From Candidatus Enterocola intestinipullorum (lineage in GTDB: Bacteria; Bacteroidota; Bacteroidia; Bacteroidales; Paludibacteraceae): a stretch of DNA of 37,861 nt. Made by a program: the position numbers and the translations under genes. Location of the stretch: assembly GCA_017694565.1 (NCBI GenBank), contig JADIMR010000054.1, positions 1 to 37,861 of the forward strand, in the 5' to 3' direction. Positions 1 to 10,525 of the stretch are shown piece by piece. Under the pieces are notes generated by a model. The model ran no database searches. It saw only the letters and a list, made by a program, of their open reading frames with translations, and was not told the DNA's origin. How positions within the stretch are numbered: position 1 is the first letter of the stretch; the number at the start of each line of letters is the position of its first letter.

Positions 1-122
1 TTGTGTTCTATCTCGCCTGTGTCCTTGTGCAACACCAATAAACGGGCCTCGTCACGGAATTCCACGGGTTGCTGCGCTATCAGTTCCTCGGGAAGTTTGA
101 AATCGAATTGCGAAAGTTTCAT
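1..122 (-). CDS. queA: S-adenosylmethionine:tRNA ribosyltransferase-isomerase, N-terminal part (runs off window)
   Basis: Reverse strand reads [40 protein letters not shown]..., the characteristic QueA N-terminus; located beside truB. Confidence 0.85.
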   Translation of the reverse strand, partial: MKLSQFDFKLPEELIAQQPVEFRDEARLLVLHKDTGEIEH

Positions 123-144
123 GCCAGAGTATGTTTTTTTGTTC

Positions 145-855
145 CTATTCTTCTTGTGTTTCCTCTTTGTCGTCGTACTGTCCGAGCATGGCCTTGAACG
201 CGGGAAAAGTCATGCAATCTTCGACCCTGATGCCGCCTACCCTTGTGCGGCGCAAGGACGTGAGATATGCCCCGCTGCCCAACGCCTCGCCTATATCACG
301 GGCAAGGGAACGGATATATGTTCCTTTGCCGCATACCACGCGGATTCTTATTTCGGGCATGGAATATTCCAACAGCTCGATTCCGGATATTTCCACGGGC
401 TTCGCCTCTATTTTCACGTCTTTGCCTTTACGGGCGTAATCATACGCCCTACGGCCGTCTACTTTGACTGCCGAGAAAACCGGAGGCACTTGCATCACGG
501 TTCCTTGGAATTTCCGCAATACTTCCAAGACTTTGTCTTCGGTTATGTGTTCCGTGGGATAAAAAGCATCCGGCTCATGTTCGGTGTCGTATGACGGAGT
601 GGTCGCGCCCAAACGCAGCACCGCTTCGTATTCCTTGTCCTGGGCTTGCAAAGCGGTTATCATCTTTGTGGCCTTTCCCGTACAAAGTATCATGACCCCG
701 GTTGCCATCGGGTCAAGCGTGCCGGCATGACCAACTTTTAATTTTTTGACTCCAAGATATTTGCAAAGAGCCCAACGCACCCGCCCCACCAAATTGAACG
801 AAGTCCAGTAAAGCGGCTTGTCGAAATATAAAACTTCTCCCTCCTTATAATCCAT
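145..855 (-). CDS. truB: tRNA pseudouridine(55) synthase TruB
   Basis: 236 aa; contains [25 protein letters not shown] catalytic Asp motif. Confidence 0.95.
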   Translation of the reverse strand: MDYKEGEVLYFDKPLYWTSFNLVGRVRWALCKYLGVKKLKVGHAGTLDPMATGVMILCTGKATKMITALQAQDKEYEAVLRLGATTPSYDTEHEPDAFYPTEHITEDKVLEVLRKFQGTVMQVPPVFSAVKVDGRRAYDYARKGKDVKIEAKPVEISGIELLEYSMPEIRIRVVCGKGTYIRSLARDIGEALGSGAYLTSLRRTRVGGIRVEDCMTFPAFKAMLGQYDDKEETQEE

Positions 856-864
856 CTATACCCG

Positions 865-1656
865 TCAAAGCGAATAAATGATTGAAAACGCACCCATCAG
901 GAGACAGTAAATGGCAAAATATATCAGTTTGCCGCGTTTCACTATGCCTATCATGAACTTGCAGGCCACGCATCCTGACAAAAAGGCGGCGAGGAAGCCC
1001 AAAACCAACGATAAGACCGGAGTTTGGGGAATATTGCCGCTTACCATGTCGAGCAAATCGAGCAATGCCTGTCCGAGTATCGGAATAATCACCATGAGGA
1101 AAGAGAAATTCGCCACCTGCTCTTTTTTATTGCCAAGAAGCAAGCCCGTGGCAATGGTTGTGCCGGAACGTGAAAGACCGGGAAGCACCGCCACCGCCTG
1201 CGACAGTCCTATTATGAAAGCGTCGCGATAAGAAATCGTTTCCTTTTGACGTGGCTTGGCATAATAAGAGAACCCGAGAAGCAACGCCGTAACTATCAAA
1301 CAACATCCGACGACTATCATGCCTTCACCGAAAATCGCTTCCACATAATCTTTAAAAAACACTCCAATTATAAAAACCGGAATCATGGAAACGAAAATCT
1401 TGGCTACGTAATCTTTCTGGGGATTCCATGCCTTCGTCGAAAAACATCCTTTGAACAAATCGGCAATTTCCTTGCGCAACACCACAAGCGTGCTGCAAAC
1501 CGTGGCGGCATGGACAATGACCGCGAACAAGAGATCTTCATCGGAATTAGTTCCGAACAAAGTCTGTCCTATTATAAGATGTCCGCTGCTGCTGACCGGT
1601 AAAAATTCCGTCAGTCCTTGTATCAGTCCGAGTATAAGGGCTTCGTACCATTCCAT
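865..1656 (-). CDS. uppP: Undecaprenyl-diphosphatase UppP/BacA
   Basis: 263 aa; [19 protein letters not shown] and [18 protein letters not shown] motifs. Confidence 0.95.
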   Translation of the reverse strand: MEWYEALILGLIQGLTEFLPVSSSGHLIIGQTLFGTNSDEDLLFAVIVHAATVCSTLVVLRKEIADLFKGCFSTKAWNPQKDYVAKIFVSMIPVFIIGVFFKDYVEAIFGEGMIVVGCCLIVTALLLGFSYYAKPRQKETISYRDAFIIGLSQAVAVLPGLSRSGTTIATGLLLGNKKEQVANFSFLMVIIPILGQALLDLLDMVSGNIPQTPVLSLVLGFLAAFLSGCVACKFMIGIVKRGKLIYFAIYCLLMGAFSIIYSL

Positions 1657-1728
1657 TTCTCAAAACTTTTTTCTTCCTCCCGCTTTCGTGTCCGGGCGGT
1701 TATTGTTAATACTTGTCTTATACGGATG

Positions 1729-2010
1729 TCATTTATGTTTGTCTTCGGACTTCTTCGGTTTGTACCAAATCGCGAACAATATGGACACGTATCCGATGAA
1801 AACTATAAGGGGCGCGACTATTACACGCCTTGTGCTGAAAATATCGGGTTCGAAATTATGCAGACCGGAATCAGGACCGACCGCCATCAACACGAATCCT
1901 ATTATCACGACAACCAACCCGGCCGCTATGAAATACAAGTTACGCTTGGAAAGCCTGAGCGATGTATTATTCTCTTCTTTTTTAATTGTTTCTTTATTCA
2001 TCTGAATCAA
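1729..2010 (-). CDS. DUF3098 family small membrane protein
   Basis: 93 aa two-TM protein between uppP and ftsX, the usual Bacteroidetes context. Confidence 0.75.
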   Translation of the reverse strand: MIQMNKETIKKEENNTSLRLSKRNLYFIAAGLVVVIIGFVLMAVGPDSGLHNFEPDIFSTRRVIVAPLIVFIGYVSILFAIWYKPKKSEDKHK

Positions 2011-2882
2011 ATATAATACATTGAATCCAACGACAGCCTCAAATATCTGGACACGGATATGTACGTTGAAACAAAAGTTATGAGCAATCCTGCTATTATC
2101 ATGACCGCAAACGAAATCAAGATGCTGTCTATGAACTCGGTACTAAGCATGTTGCCCACCTCCGACTGTGCCCAGAACATTGACAGGGAAAGCATTCCCA
2201 TGGCAATAAACGACGACAAAAGCCCCATCAACATGCCTTGGGCAAGGAACGGCCTGCGGATGAAACGTCCCGTAGCTCCTACGAGTTTCATGGTATGTAT
2301 CAGGAATCTTTTGGCATATATGCTCAAACGCACCGTATTGCTTATAAGCGCGTAGGAAACTATCAAAAGCAAAACCGACAATGCCAGCAATACGACTGAG
2401 ATGCGTTGCACGTTGTCGTTTACCGCCTGTACCAGATTCTTTTGATAAATTACTTCCCTCACTTCGGGCAAGCGGCGCAAAGCTTTCTCTATCTTGGAAA
2501 TACTGTCATTGTTGGCATATTCCGACACAAGTTTGAGTTCAAGCGATGCCAACAACGGATTATAACCTAGGAACTCGGTAGGATCGTGCCCGAGTTCTTC
2601 GGTAAGTTCGGAAATCGCGCGTTCCTTGTCAATATATTCCGTGGATTTGGTATATTCTTCGGCATCGATTTTTTTCTGCAATTTCTGCACGTCGGAAGCT
2701 TTGGCATCTTCATTCAGGACAACAGAAAGGGTAATGTTTTCCCTTACTGCCACGGACAAATCGCCTGCAAACAGGACGAGGGTCGTGGTCAGACCTATCA
2801 GAAAAATAACCAACGATATGCTTATTATCGAAGTTAGGCGCGAATTGAACAGATTATTGGATGTCGATTTGACGTTTTTCAT
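2007..2882 (-). CDS. ftsX: FtsX-like cell division permease
   Basis: MKNVKSTSNNLFNSRLTSIISISLVIFLIGL... with C-terminal FtsX permease helices; the ORF-track start at 2924 is probably extended. Confidence 0.85.
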   Translation of the reverse strand: MKNVKSTSNNLFNSRLTSIISISLVIFLIGLTTTLVLFAGDLSVAVRENITLSVVLNEDAKASDVQKLQKKIDAEEYTKSTEYIDKERAISELTEELGHDPTEFLGYNPLLASLELKLVSEYANNDSISKIEKALRRLPEVREVIYQKNLVQAVNDNVQRISVVLLALSVLLLIVSYALISNTVRLSIYAKRFLIHTMKLVGATGRFIRRPFLAQGMLMGLLSSFIAMGMLSLSMFWAQSEVGNMLSTEFIDSILISFAVMIIAGLLITFVSTYISVSRYLRLSLDSMYYI

Positions 2883-5479
2883 GCAGCTGTCCTGTTTTTT
2901 CTGAATTTCGCAAAGATAATACAAGCAAAAGCCAAAGTCAATAGCACGGAACTGATAATCTCCAACACGTTGCCAATGGAATAAGACTTGGGGTCGAACC
3001 GGAAATCCAGCTCGTAGCTGCCTTGCGGCAGATAAACGGCCCGCAGCAGATAGTTGCCGCGCAAAATCGGAAGTTCTTCCCCGTTATCGCGCACCGCTTT
3101 CCACCCTTTATAGTAGAAAATCTCCGAAAATACCGCCATCTGCGGTGTCGGGGCGGTTACCAAATATTTCAATTTTCCGGGTTCATAAGAAACAAGTTGT
3201 ATGTCGGCACCTTCGGTTTCGAAACGGTTTTCCGGCACTTCCGAGGCGAATTGCTTGTCCATTACCAAAACCTCGCGGAGGTCAACATCGTCAAGCAGGG
3301 ATATTTCCTCGTCGGCGTTTTCCGCAAAACGTATGCGATCAACAAGCCATGCGTTGCCGTATGCGTATTTGTTCATCAGAGGGATAGCCGACGGATGGAA
3401 AATAACGTATTTCGTATTCAACATGTTCAATACGCCCGACTTTTCAAAAAGGCTGTCGATGCCGCTTTCGCTTGCTATTTCACGCAAGCCCTGCGTGAAC
3501 GCGGCAATCTCCGGGGCAAGTTGTATGTCAATGAGTTCCTGGTACCGGCGCAGCTTTACTGCACTGTATCCCCCGACGGTTTTGTGGAAGTACGACGGGG
3601 CGGAACTGTTGAAAATGTCTACCGTAAGGTCGAGAACCCTGTAATCCAAAGATTTGTCACGGAGTATATAATCATCGGCCGGCGACGGCTTCCTTTCAGT
3701 TACTACGTTTTTATTGTCCACAAAACTGTCGGCATTCAGGTAGCGTGCCGCAACACCTATCATATCGACAGCGACAAGCATTCCCAACAAAGACACGGAC
3801 ACTGCCTTGCTTTTGAGCCATCCTTTTACATGCACATACAACACGGCTGCCGTAAGTATTATGAACAAGAATGAACGCATGGCATCGGACGAAAGCATGT
3901 CTTTCCGGTCTGCCGGAAGCGTATCCTGCAAAAATGCGTAATCACCGGTAAAGGCGGCATCGCCGGGAGCGCGGAAGTCGCCGGCAAGCGACGGGAATAT
4001 CGCGAACAGCAGGCACACGGAAGCAGTTATTCCGGCTGAAATATACAAGTATTTCAATTTGCGCTTGTTGTCGATGCTGTCGGAGAACATCTCTTTAAGA
4101 GCCAGAGCCGCCATGATGCACATTGCAAGGCAGGTTATGGTCAGCGTCATGGATACCGTCCGGAATTTATTGTACATCGGGACGAAATCAATGAAGAAGT
4201 CGGTAAGCGGCATGAAGTTCCTGCCCCATGACAGCAACAAGCCCAATATCGCAGAAGCCAAAAGCCACCAACGCTGGCGTTGAGGCACTACCATCAGGCC
4301 AAGCACGAACAAGAAACACACAATCGCACCCGCATAAACAGGCCCTGCGGTAAACGGCTGGTCTCCCCAGTACAACGGCATGGAGTAAGAGTACATGAAC
4401 TCGGCAAGATTGCGCGGACGGAAAGACTCAGGGTCGTTGCGGACATAACGGTCGATCCGTGCTTTTTCCGAATCCGTAAGTTCCCGCCCCAATTCACGCA
4501 AGCCGGTACGCTCGGCAAACGCCTGCGCAGTGTTGGATGCCTCGTCCAATTGCCCGGCAGACGCACCGCCCATAAAATCGGGTATCATCAATGTCATGGA
4601 TTCGCCAACTCCGTAACTCCAAGCCGTAATGTAATCCTTGTCCAACCCGTGTGAATCCGAATTTTCCAAAGTGAGACCGTTGCTTTCACCGCGCATGGTA
4701 GCCTTTACATATTCCGAAGTGGTCAGCAAGCGGGTAGCATTAAGCCCAACGGCCACCAATGCGCCTATGCACAAGATACCGATGCGTTTGAAAAATCCGG
4801 AAACCTGTTTTTCCTTTATCGCGAACACCAATTCGGAAATCCCGAGAATTATGACGACGAATAACGTATAGTAGATTATCTGCACATGGTTGGCATAAAG
4901 CCCCATACCGAGAAAAAAGGCCAATAGCGCACTACCTGTCCACGGATTTTTCCGTAAGGCATACCAAATGCTGGCAATGATGGGAGCCATGTACGCGATG
5001 GCGACGGCCTTGGTATTGTGTCCCGCCACTATTATTATGAGATTGTACGAGCCGAATGCGAACGCGATAGAGCCGGCTATGGCCATATACGGATTGACTC
5101 CGAACAGCAACAGCAGGACATAAAAACCGGCCAAATAAAGGAACACCCTGTAAGACGGCCCCGGAAGGATGCGCAAAGCCGAGTCGATGTATTTCAGTAC
5201 CGTATCGGGCTGGTCCATACATATCTGGTACGTCGGCATGCCGCCGAACATGGAGTTCGTCCACAACGCCTGGTCGTCGTGGGTTTCGTTGTAATCATGG
5301 GCCTCCTTGCTCATGCCGATGTAACTTTGTGTATCGGCACCGTATATCGTCTTTCCTTGTAGAACCGGATAAAGATACGCAAGAGTGATTATCAGGAACA
5401 CCAAAACGGCGGTTACGTGAGGCAAAACCTTTTTCATATATGCTATCGTGTGAATGAAACCTGCTTTGAGAATTGACAA
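2879..5479 (-). CDS. YfhO-family multi-TM membrane protein (likely starts at MKKVLPHV, about 5437)
   Basis: 866 aa polytopic protein with GADTQSYIGM...MFGGMPTYQ motif and C-terminal soluble YfhO-like domain. Confidence 0.8.
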   Translation of the reverse strand: MSILKAGFIHTIAYMKKVLPHVTAVLVFLIITLAYLYPVLQGKTIYGADTQSYIGMSKEAHDYNETHDDQALWTNSMFGGMPTYQICMDQPDTVLKYIDSALRILPGPSYRVFLYLAGFYVLLLLFGVNPYMAIAGSIAFAFGSYNLIIIVAGHNTKAVAIAYMAPIIASIWYALRKNPWTGSALLAFFLGMGLYANHVQIIYYTLFVVIILGISELVFAIKEKQVSGFFKRIGILCIGALVAVGLNATRLLTTSEYVKATMRGESNGLTLENSDSHGLDKDYITAWSYGVGESMTLMIPDFMGGASAGQLDEASNTAQAFAERTGLRELGRELTDSEKARIDRYVRNDPESFRPRNLAEFMYSYSMPLYWGDQPFTAGPVYAGAIVCFLFVLGLMVVPQRQRWWLLASAILGLLLSWGRNFMPLTDFFIDFVPMYNKFRTVSMTLTITCLAMCIMAALALKEMFSDSIDNKRKLKYLYISAGITASVCLLFAIFPSLAGDFRAPGDAAFTGDYAFLQDTLPADRKDMLSSDAMRSFLFIILTAAVLYVHVKGWLKSKAVSVSLLGMLVAVDMIGVAARYLNADSFVDNKNVVTERKPSPADDYILRDKSLDYRVLDLTVDIFNSSAPSYFHKTVGGYSAVKLRRYQELIDIQLAPEIAAFTQGLREIASESGIDSLFEKSGVLNMLNTKYVIFHPSAIPLMNKYAYGNAWLVDRIRFAENADEEISLLDDVDLREVLVMDKQFASEVPENRFETEGADIQLVSYEPGKLKYLVTAPTPQMAVFSEIFYYKGWKAVRDNGEELPILRGNYLLRAVYLPQGSYELDFRFDPKSYSIGNVLEIISSVLLTLAFACIIFAKFRKNRTAA

Positions 5480-5526
5480 AGTTAGCGTTTTTTTGTTTGC
5501 CTATTGCAAGAATTAAAAAAAGGAAG

Positions 5527-5534
5527 TAATTTTG
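5527..5534 (+). promoter_or_regulatory. Bacteroidetes -7 element TAATTTTG upstream of tRNA-Pro(CGG)
   Basis: Exact TAnnTTTG 13 nt before the tRNA, with TTG about 19 nt further upstream. Confidence 0.55.
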
Positions 5535-5546
5535 TCCCCGCTTTTA

Positions 5547-5619
5547 CGGGGTGTGGCGCAGTTGGTAGCGCGCTACGTTCGGGACGTAGAGGCCGCAAGT
5601 TCGAGTCTTGTCACCCCGA
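5547..5619 (+). tRNA. tRNA-Pro, anticodon CGG
   Basis: Cloverleaf: CGGGGTG/CACCCCG acceptor, anticodon arm CTACG-TTCGGGA-CGTAG, T arm GCAAG-TTCGAGT-CTTGT. Confidence 0.93.
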
Positions 5620-5714
5620 CGAAGCTGAAATTTTGAAAAATTGCAGTTAAATTCGTGTGCCGCACAGTACAACATTGGACAATTTGTAGTACCTTTGCAG
5701 CCACAAAACAAGTT

Positions 5715-5789
5715 CGGGGTGTAGCTCAGCCCGGTTAGAGTACGCGTCTGGGGGGCGTGTGGTCGCAAGTTCGAATCTTGTCACCCCGA
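5715..5789 (+). tRNA. tRNA-Pro, anticodon GGG
   Basis: Cloverleaf: CGGGGTG/CACCCCG acceptor, anticodon arm CGCGT-CTGGGGG-GCGTG, T arm GCAAG-TTCGAAT-CTTGT. Confidence 0.92.
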
Positions 5790-5799
5790 CTTAAAATTA

Positions 5800-5830
5800 A
5801 AAGACCTGCCGATTTCGGCGGGTCTTTTTT
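5800..5830 (+). terminator. Rho-independent terminator after the tRNA-Pro pair
   Basis: AAGACCTGCCG-atttt-CGGCGGGTCTTTTTT hairpin plus T run. Confidence 0.85.
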
Positions 5831-6199
5831 ATTTCCAACCATTGGCAAACCAAAAGCGGCTTATTACAAAACCGTTACGTAAAAATCGACCTGCTTCGCG
5901 GATTTTTGCTTAATACTGCAATTTTTTATTGCCGGGCGATATAACGGAGAATTTTATCTTGTAATATTGCAGCGGAAACAACAACGATTACTTGACAAAG
6001 AAACGGAAACTCTCGCCAAGCAATCTTCCCCGCTTCATTTGGGGAGTTTTTTCATGTTTTTGTTAAAGTACGGCAAAATATCTGCCGTCTGTTTTGCAGG
6101 ATTGTCGTATTCGTGCAAAGCCTACAATGCGACGTGGACAACTCCGCCTTGATGAAACGGGAAAAACCGAAAGAATGTACAAAAGAAGAATGATTGACA

Positions 6200-8857
6200 A
6201 TGTCACGGGAACTATGGCTGGCAGCCACCCTTTTGCTTGCAACGGCAGGCGTATCGGCCGGTAATATCAAGGGTTCTGTCAAAGACGCTAAAACAGGCGA
6301 AGAAATCATCGGTGCATACGTTGTAATTCAAGAAGAACCAAGCAACGGCACGGTTACGGGAATGGACGGAAGTTTCTCCTTGTCCACCAATCTCGAAAAT
6401 TACACTTTGGTTTGCAAATACATGGGCTACTCGGACCGCGAACTCTCCGTGTACCCTGGCATGAAGAATGTCGAAATAGCGTTGGACTCCGACGACTTCA
6501 TGCTGGACGACATCACCGTTACCGCCGACAATACCGGTCGCAGGGACGCAGGAGCGCGCCTCATTGAACGGCAGTCCATGAACGTTGTGAACGTGATGAG
6601 CGCACGCAGCATGGAATTGTCCCCGGACATAACCGTGGCCAACGTGATACAACGCATGTCCGGCGTTACTGTGGAACGCAACAGCAGCGGCGAAGGGCAA
6701 TATGCCATCCTGCGAGGCATGGACAAACGCTACAACTACACATTAATCAATGGCGTGAAAGTGTCCAGTCCGGACAACAAAAACCGCTTCGTGCCATTGG
6801 ACATGTTCCCGTCCGAAATGCTCGACCGCCTCGAAGTTACCAAATCGCTTACGGCGGACATGGAAGGCGACGGCATAGGAGGAGCGGTGAACCTTGTAAT
6901 GAAAGACGCCCCGTCCGAAAGGCAATTCACGGTAAACCTGTCATCGGGCTACAACGCGATGTATTTCGACCGCGATTTCGAATCGTTCAACTACCGCGCC
7001 ATACAAAAACAATCCCCATACGAGGCCAAGGGTATGCAAAGCAGCAAGGTAACGATGGACGACTTCACGATGGACAACCTGCACATGAATTCGGGAGCCG
7101 CCCTGCCAGACCTGATAGCAGGTTTTTCATACGGAGACCGTTTCTTCAAAAACAAATTGGGCATCATGGCCGCCGCCAGCTTCCTCAACACTTACAGGGG
7201 CAAGGAAAGCCAGTTGATTTACCAACCCGGAACGACGCACAACGGCATCGAATACCGCAATTATTCGGCGCAACAGACCAAGATAGGCGCACACTTGAAA
7301 TTGGACTACCATATAAACCCGAACCACAAATTGATGTGGTACAACGGCTATATGGACATGCGCGAGGCGGAAGTCCGCAACAAGAAAGACGACAAGGATG
7401 GCGCAGTGCGCATGAAGTGGAACCACCAGTACATATTCAACTCCACCCTCAAAGGCGAACATTATTTCCTGCACGACCGCGCCTTGAAACTCGAATGGTC
7501 GGCCGTGGCATCCACGGCATACAACGAAACGCCGGACAACGCCGAGATTTATTTGCTCGGAAACCACTTGTCGAACACCAACTCGGCAAAAAGGCGATGG
7601 GAACACAATTCAGACCGCGATTTGGCGGGCTACTTGGACTTGACATACACGCTGAAAGTTTACGACGGGTCAAGGTTCGACTTTTCAGCCGGAGGAATGT
7701 TCCGCGACAAAAAACGCGACAGCTTCTTCAATGAATACTGGTTCCAATCGGCTACCGCCTCCTCATATACGCCGCAAGTTTACGGGGAAGACTGGACGAA
7801 TTTCGACCAACTGCTTTTCGACGTGCAGAGCCGCGCAATCAACAGTCCGCTGAACTACGATGCAAGCGAACAAATCGGAGCTGGATACGGCATGGTAAAA
7901 TACACACGTCCGAAATGGGAATTCATAGCCGGCGTCCGCGTGGAACACACCGACCAAGGGTATGTGTTGAAATTTCCCGGCAACAACGAGGATCCGGTAG
8001 GCCATCAGGTTTATACGGACGTGTTACCCAGCTTCCACGCTAAATACACGGTGCACAAGAATGCCAACCTGCGTTTTTCATACGCCCGTGCCATAAACCG
8101 TCCCAGCTTTTTCGAGATTGTGCCTTACCACATCGTGAACGAGGATTATCCCGAAGAAGGCAATCCGGATTTGAAGCACACTGTTGCCGACAATATCGAC
8201 TTCCGATATGAATTTTTTCCCGCCACGTCGGAACAATTCATGGTAGGGTTCTTCTATAAAAGATTGATAGACCCTATCGAATACGGGTTGGTGCAACGCG
8301 GGCAAGACCTTACGTACATGCCGATGAACTTCGGTAATGCAAACAACCTCGGAGTGGAAATCGACATCCAAAAATATTTCAGTTGGTTCGGAATCAAAGC
8401 CAATTATACCTATACCCACTCCGAAATTACCACCTCGAAGCTATACATGGACGGCAACGAGACGAAAGAGACTACCCAAACCCGTCCCTTGTACGGGCAG
8501 GCTGCCCATGTGGCCAACCTTTCGCTACTGTTCAAAAGCACGAAATACGGTTGGGAAGGACAGATAGCGGGCAGTTACACTGGCAAGCGGCTTAGCGAAA
8601 TATCCCAATGGATTGACGACGATATTTGGGAAGAAGGCTACTTCCAACTCGACCTTTCGGTGGAAAAGAGTTTCAAATTCGGCCTGAGCATTTTCGCCAA
8701 AGCCAGCAACTTGTTGGACATGCCGCTGCTGCGCTTCATACAGAACGGCCCCATGTCGGAAGACGTGCAGTCGGAACGCACAAAAGACGGCTGTGTTATA
8801 GAACGCAGGGAATGGCACGGGCAATCGATAATGGTGGGTTTGAGATATAACCTTTGA
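6200..8857 (+). CDS. TonB-dependent receptor with N-terminal carboxypeptidase-like regulatory domain
   Basis: Signal peptide, GNIKGSVKDAKTGEEIIGAYVVIQ, plug domain (GRRDAGARLIERQSMNVVNVMSARSMELSPDITVANVIQRMSGV), C-terminal beta-barrel ending in aromatic GLRYNL. ATG at 6200 preferred to TTG at 6194. Confidence 0.93.
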   Translation: MSRELWLAATLLLATAGVSAGNIKGSVKDAKTGEEIIGAYVVIQEEPSNGTVTGMDGSFSLSTNLENYTLVCKYMGYSDRELSVYPGMKNVEIALDSDDFMLDDITVTADNTGRRDAGARLIERQSMNVVNVMSARSMELSPDITVANVIQRMSGVTVERNSSGEGQYAILRGMDKRYNYTLINGVKVSSPDNKNRFVPLDMFPSEMLDRLEVTKSLTADMEGDGIGGAVNLVMKDAPSERQFTVNLSSGYNAMYFDRDFESFNYRAIQKQSPYEAKGMQSSKVTMDDFTMDNLHMNSGAALPDLIAGFSYGDRFFKNKLGIMAAASFLNTYRGKESQLIYQPGTTHNGIEYRNYSAQQTKIGAHLKLDYHINPNHKLMWYNGYMDMREAEVRNKKDDKDGAVRMKWNHQYIFNSTLKGEHYFLHDRALKLEWSAVASTAYNETPDNAEIYLLGNHLSNTNSAKRRWEHNSDRDLAGYLDLTYTLKVYDGSRFDFSAGGMFRDKKRDSFFNEYWFQSATASSYTPQVYGEDWTNFDQLLFDVQSRAINSPLNYDASEQIGAGYGMVKYTRPKWEFIAGVRVEHTDQGYVLKFPGNNEDPVGHQVYTDVLPSFHAKYTVHKNANLRFSYARAINRPSFFEIVPYHIVNEDYPEEGNPDLKHTVADNIDFRYEFFPATSEQFMVGFFYKRLIDPIEYGLVQRGQDLTYMPMNFGNANNLGVEIDIQKYFSWFGIKANYTYTHSEITTSKLYMDGNETKETTQTRPLYGQAAHVANLSLLFKSTKYGWEGQIAGSYTGKRLSEISQWIDDDIWEEGYFQLDLSVEKSFKFGLSIFAKASNLLDMPLLRFIQNGPMSEDVQSERTKDGCVIERREWHGQSIMVGLRYNL

Positions 8858-8929
8858 CAAGAAACGAAACGGAGCAGAAATATCTTTAACACATAACTTA
8901 TTTACTAACAACACTTTAATTTTTAAACC

Positions 8930-10339
8930 ATGAATGTAAAGAAGTATCTTTTGATGGGAGCGGCTGCAACAGCCCTCTTATTCTTCGCTGCTTGCGAAAA
9001 CAAAGGACCCGAAGGACCCGAAGGCCCCGGCAGTGACGGCGGCAATCCTCCCGCGACATCCGAATTGGCAGACCCTGCCTTGTGGAACGATGTGGACGAA
9101 TTGACATGGCCGAAAAACTCGGTCGTAAACCTTAACACACACTACACGGTACCCGAAGGCAAAACCTTGGTAATCGAAGAAGGCGTACAAGTGATTGTAA
9201 ACACAGAAGGAGTTGGCGACAATGGAACGGCCATAGAATTTTCAGTAGACGGCAACCTTTACTGCAACGGCACGGAAGCCAACCCCGTGCGCTTCTCCAT
9301 TCCAGAGGACGAGCGCACCGAAGCCAATGCCTTGAAAGGCATGTGGGGCGGCATAGTGGCATACAACAGCTGCGGTGAGATGCTCATCGACAACACCATC
9401 ATCGAATACACCGGCGGACAAGTAATCGAGGACTCCCCCGCAGCCTTGGACGGGGTATACGAAGCCGGCGATGACGCATATCCCCAAATAACCACCAACA
9501 ACATCAACGGCAAGTATGTAATCACCAACTCCATACTCCGCTACGGTTGGAGCGACGGCATCTATCTTATGGGCGGTGAAGCAATTATTGCCAACAATAT
9601 CTTTGCAGGCAACGGGTTCGACGGAGCAGAGGCTGTAAACGTGAAAGCTGGTTGCAAGGTCGACGTGGCAGGCAACATAATGTTCGCACCCAACACCAAC
9701 GGTTTGAAACTTTCCAGCTCCGGACAAGGCGGCGAACGCGGACAAGCCCTCATCCAAGCCTACAACAACACTATCATCAATGCGGGCTGGCGTCGCGACG
9801 GTGAAAAGGGCGGTTGCGTTTATGTTGAGAAAAACGCACTCGTACACGTGTTCAACAACTTGCTGGTAAACTGCAAATTCCGCGCCATGACACCTTCATA
9901 CACTATTCCCAACAACCCGGAAGAAGGATATGATGACAAATCGGTAATCGACTACAACTTCTACGCATCCGGCAATCAGGAAAGCGAAATCGTATGGGAA
10001 GAAGAATCCGGCGTGAAATATGCTTGGGAAGGTTACAACTACGCCCATGAAGACTACAACACAAGCGCGGTGGACGTAAACAGCGTGATTGCGACCAAAG
10101 ACAACCTGCAAGATCCATTGTTCGTGAACTACGATGTAAACGGCGTATCACTTACACGGTACATGTATGATGATGCATGGAATTTCCACGTCAAATCCGG
10201 CTCTCCCGTATTGACCGGGGCTTACAGCGGCAATGATGCCTATATGCAGCCCTACTTCGCCGCAACCGGACTTACCGTAAACGGAACGACTTATAATTCG
10301 CCCGCGCCTCAAGCATGGTTCGGCGCATTCGGCGAATAA
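8930..10339 (+). CDS. Lipoprotein with right-handed parallel beta-helix
   Basis: Lipobox LLFFAAC; GPEGPEGPG linker; repeated N-rich strands (DNTIIEYTGG, ITNSILRYGWSDGI, IANNIFAGNGF, AYNNTIINAG). Confidence 0.82.
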   Translation: MNVKKYLLMGAAATALLFFAACENKGPEGPEGPGSDGGNPPATSELADPALWNDVDELTWPKNSVVNLNTHYTVPEGKTLVIEEGVQVIVNTEGVGDNGTAIEFSVDGNLYCNGTEANPVRFSIPEDERTEANALKGMWGGIVAYNSCGEMLIDNTIIEYTGGQVIEDSPAALDGVYEAGDDAYPQITTNNINGKYVITNSILRYGWSDGIYLMGGEAIIANNIFAGNGFDGAEAVNVKAGCKVDVAGNIMFAPNTNGLKLSSSGQGGERGQALIQAYNNTIINAGWRRDGEKGGCVYVEKNALVHVFNNLLVNCKFRAMTPSYTIPNNPEEGYDDKSVIDYNFYASGNQESEIVWEEESGVKYAWEGYNYAHEDYNTSAVDVNSVIATKDNLQDPLFVNYDVNGVSLTRYMYDDAWNFHVKSGSPVLTGAYSGNDAYMQPYFAATGLTVNGTTYNSPAPQAWFGAFGE

Positions 10340-10396
10340 AAGCTACCGTGGGGGAGTCTTTCCCCGTGGCACATAGTTCATAAATATTTGCAAAGG

Positions 10397-10447
10397 CCTG
10401 CGTTCCGGTCCTTATTCAAGTATACGGTCCGCAGGTTTTATTTTTTT
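10397..10447 (+). terminator. Terminator-like hairpin after the lipoprotein gene
   Basis: CCTGCG...CGGTCCGCAGG followed by TTTTATTTTTTT. Confidence 0.6.
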
Positions 10448-10525
10448 CATTAATGTTGCAAGATGTAAGGCGATAATCAAAAACAATAAATAACCCGCCT
10501 TGCCGTTTAATAATAAAACTTACAA

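Noticed and set aside
3023-3874. 283-aa plus-strand ORF
   Set aside because: Antisense shadow of the YfhO-like gene; no recognisable motifs or start context.
5544-5768. 74-aa minus-strand ORF
   Set aside because: Runs antisense through both tRNA-Pro genes; not a protein gene.
5967-6152. 61-aa plus-strand ORF upstream of the TonB receptor
   Set aside because: Spans a terminator-like hairpin and has no motif; unlikely to be coding.
9242-9847. 201-aa minus-strand ORF
   Set aside because: Antisense shadow of the beta-helix lipoprotein gene.
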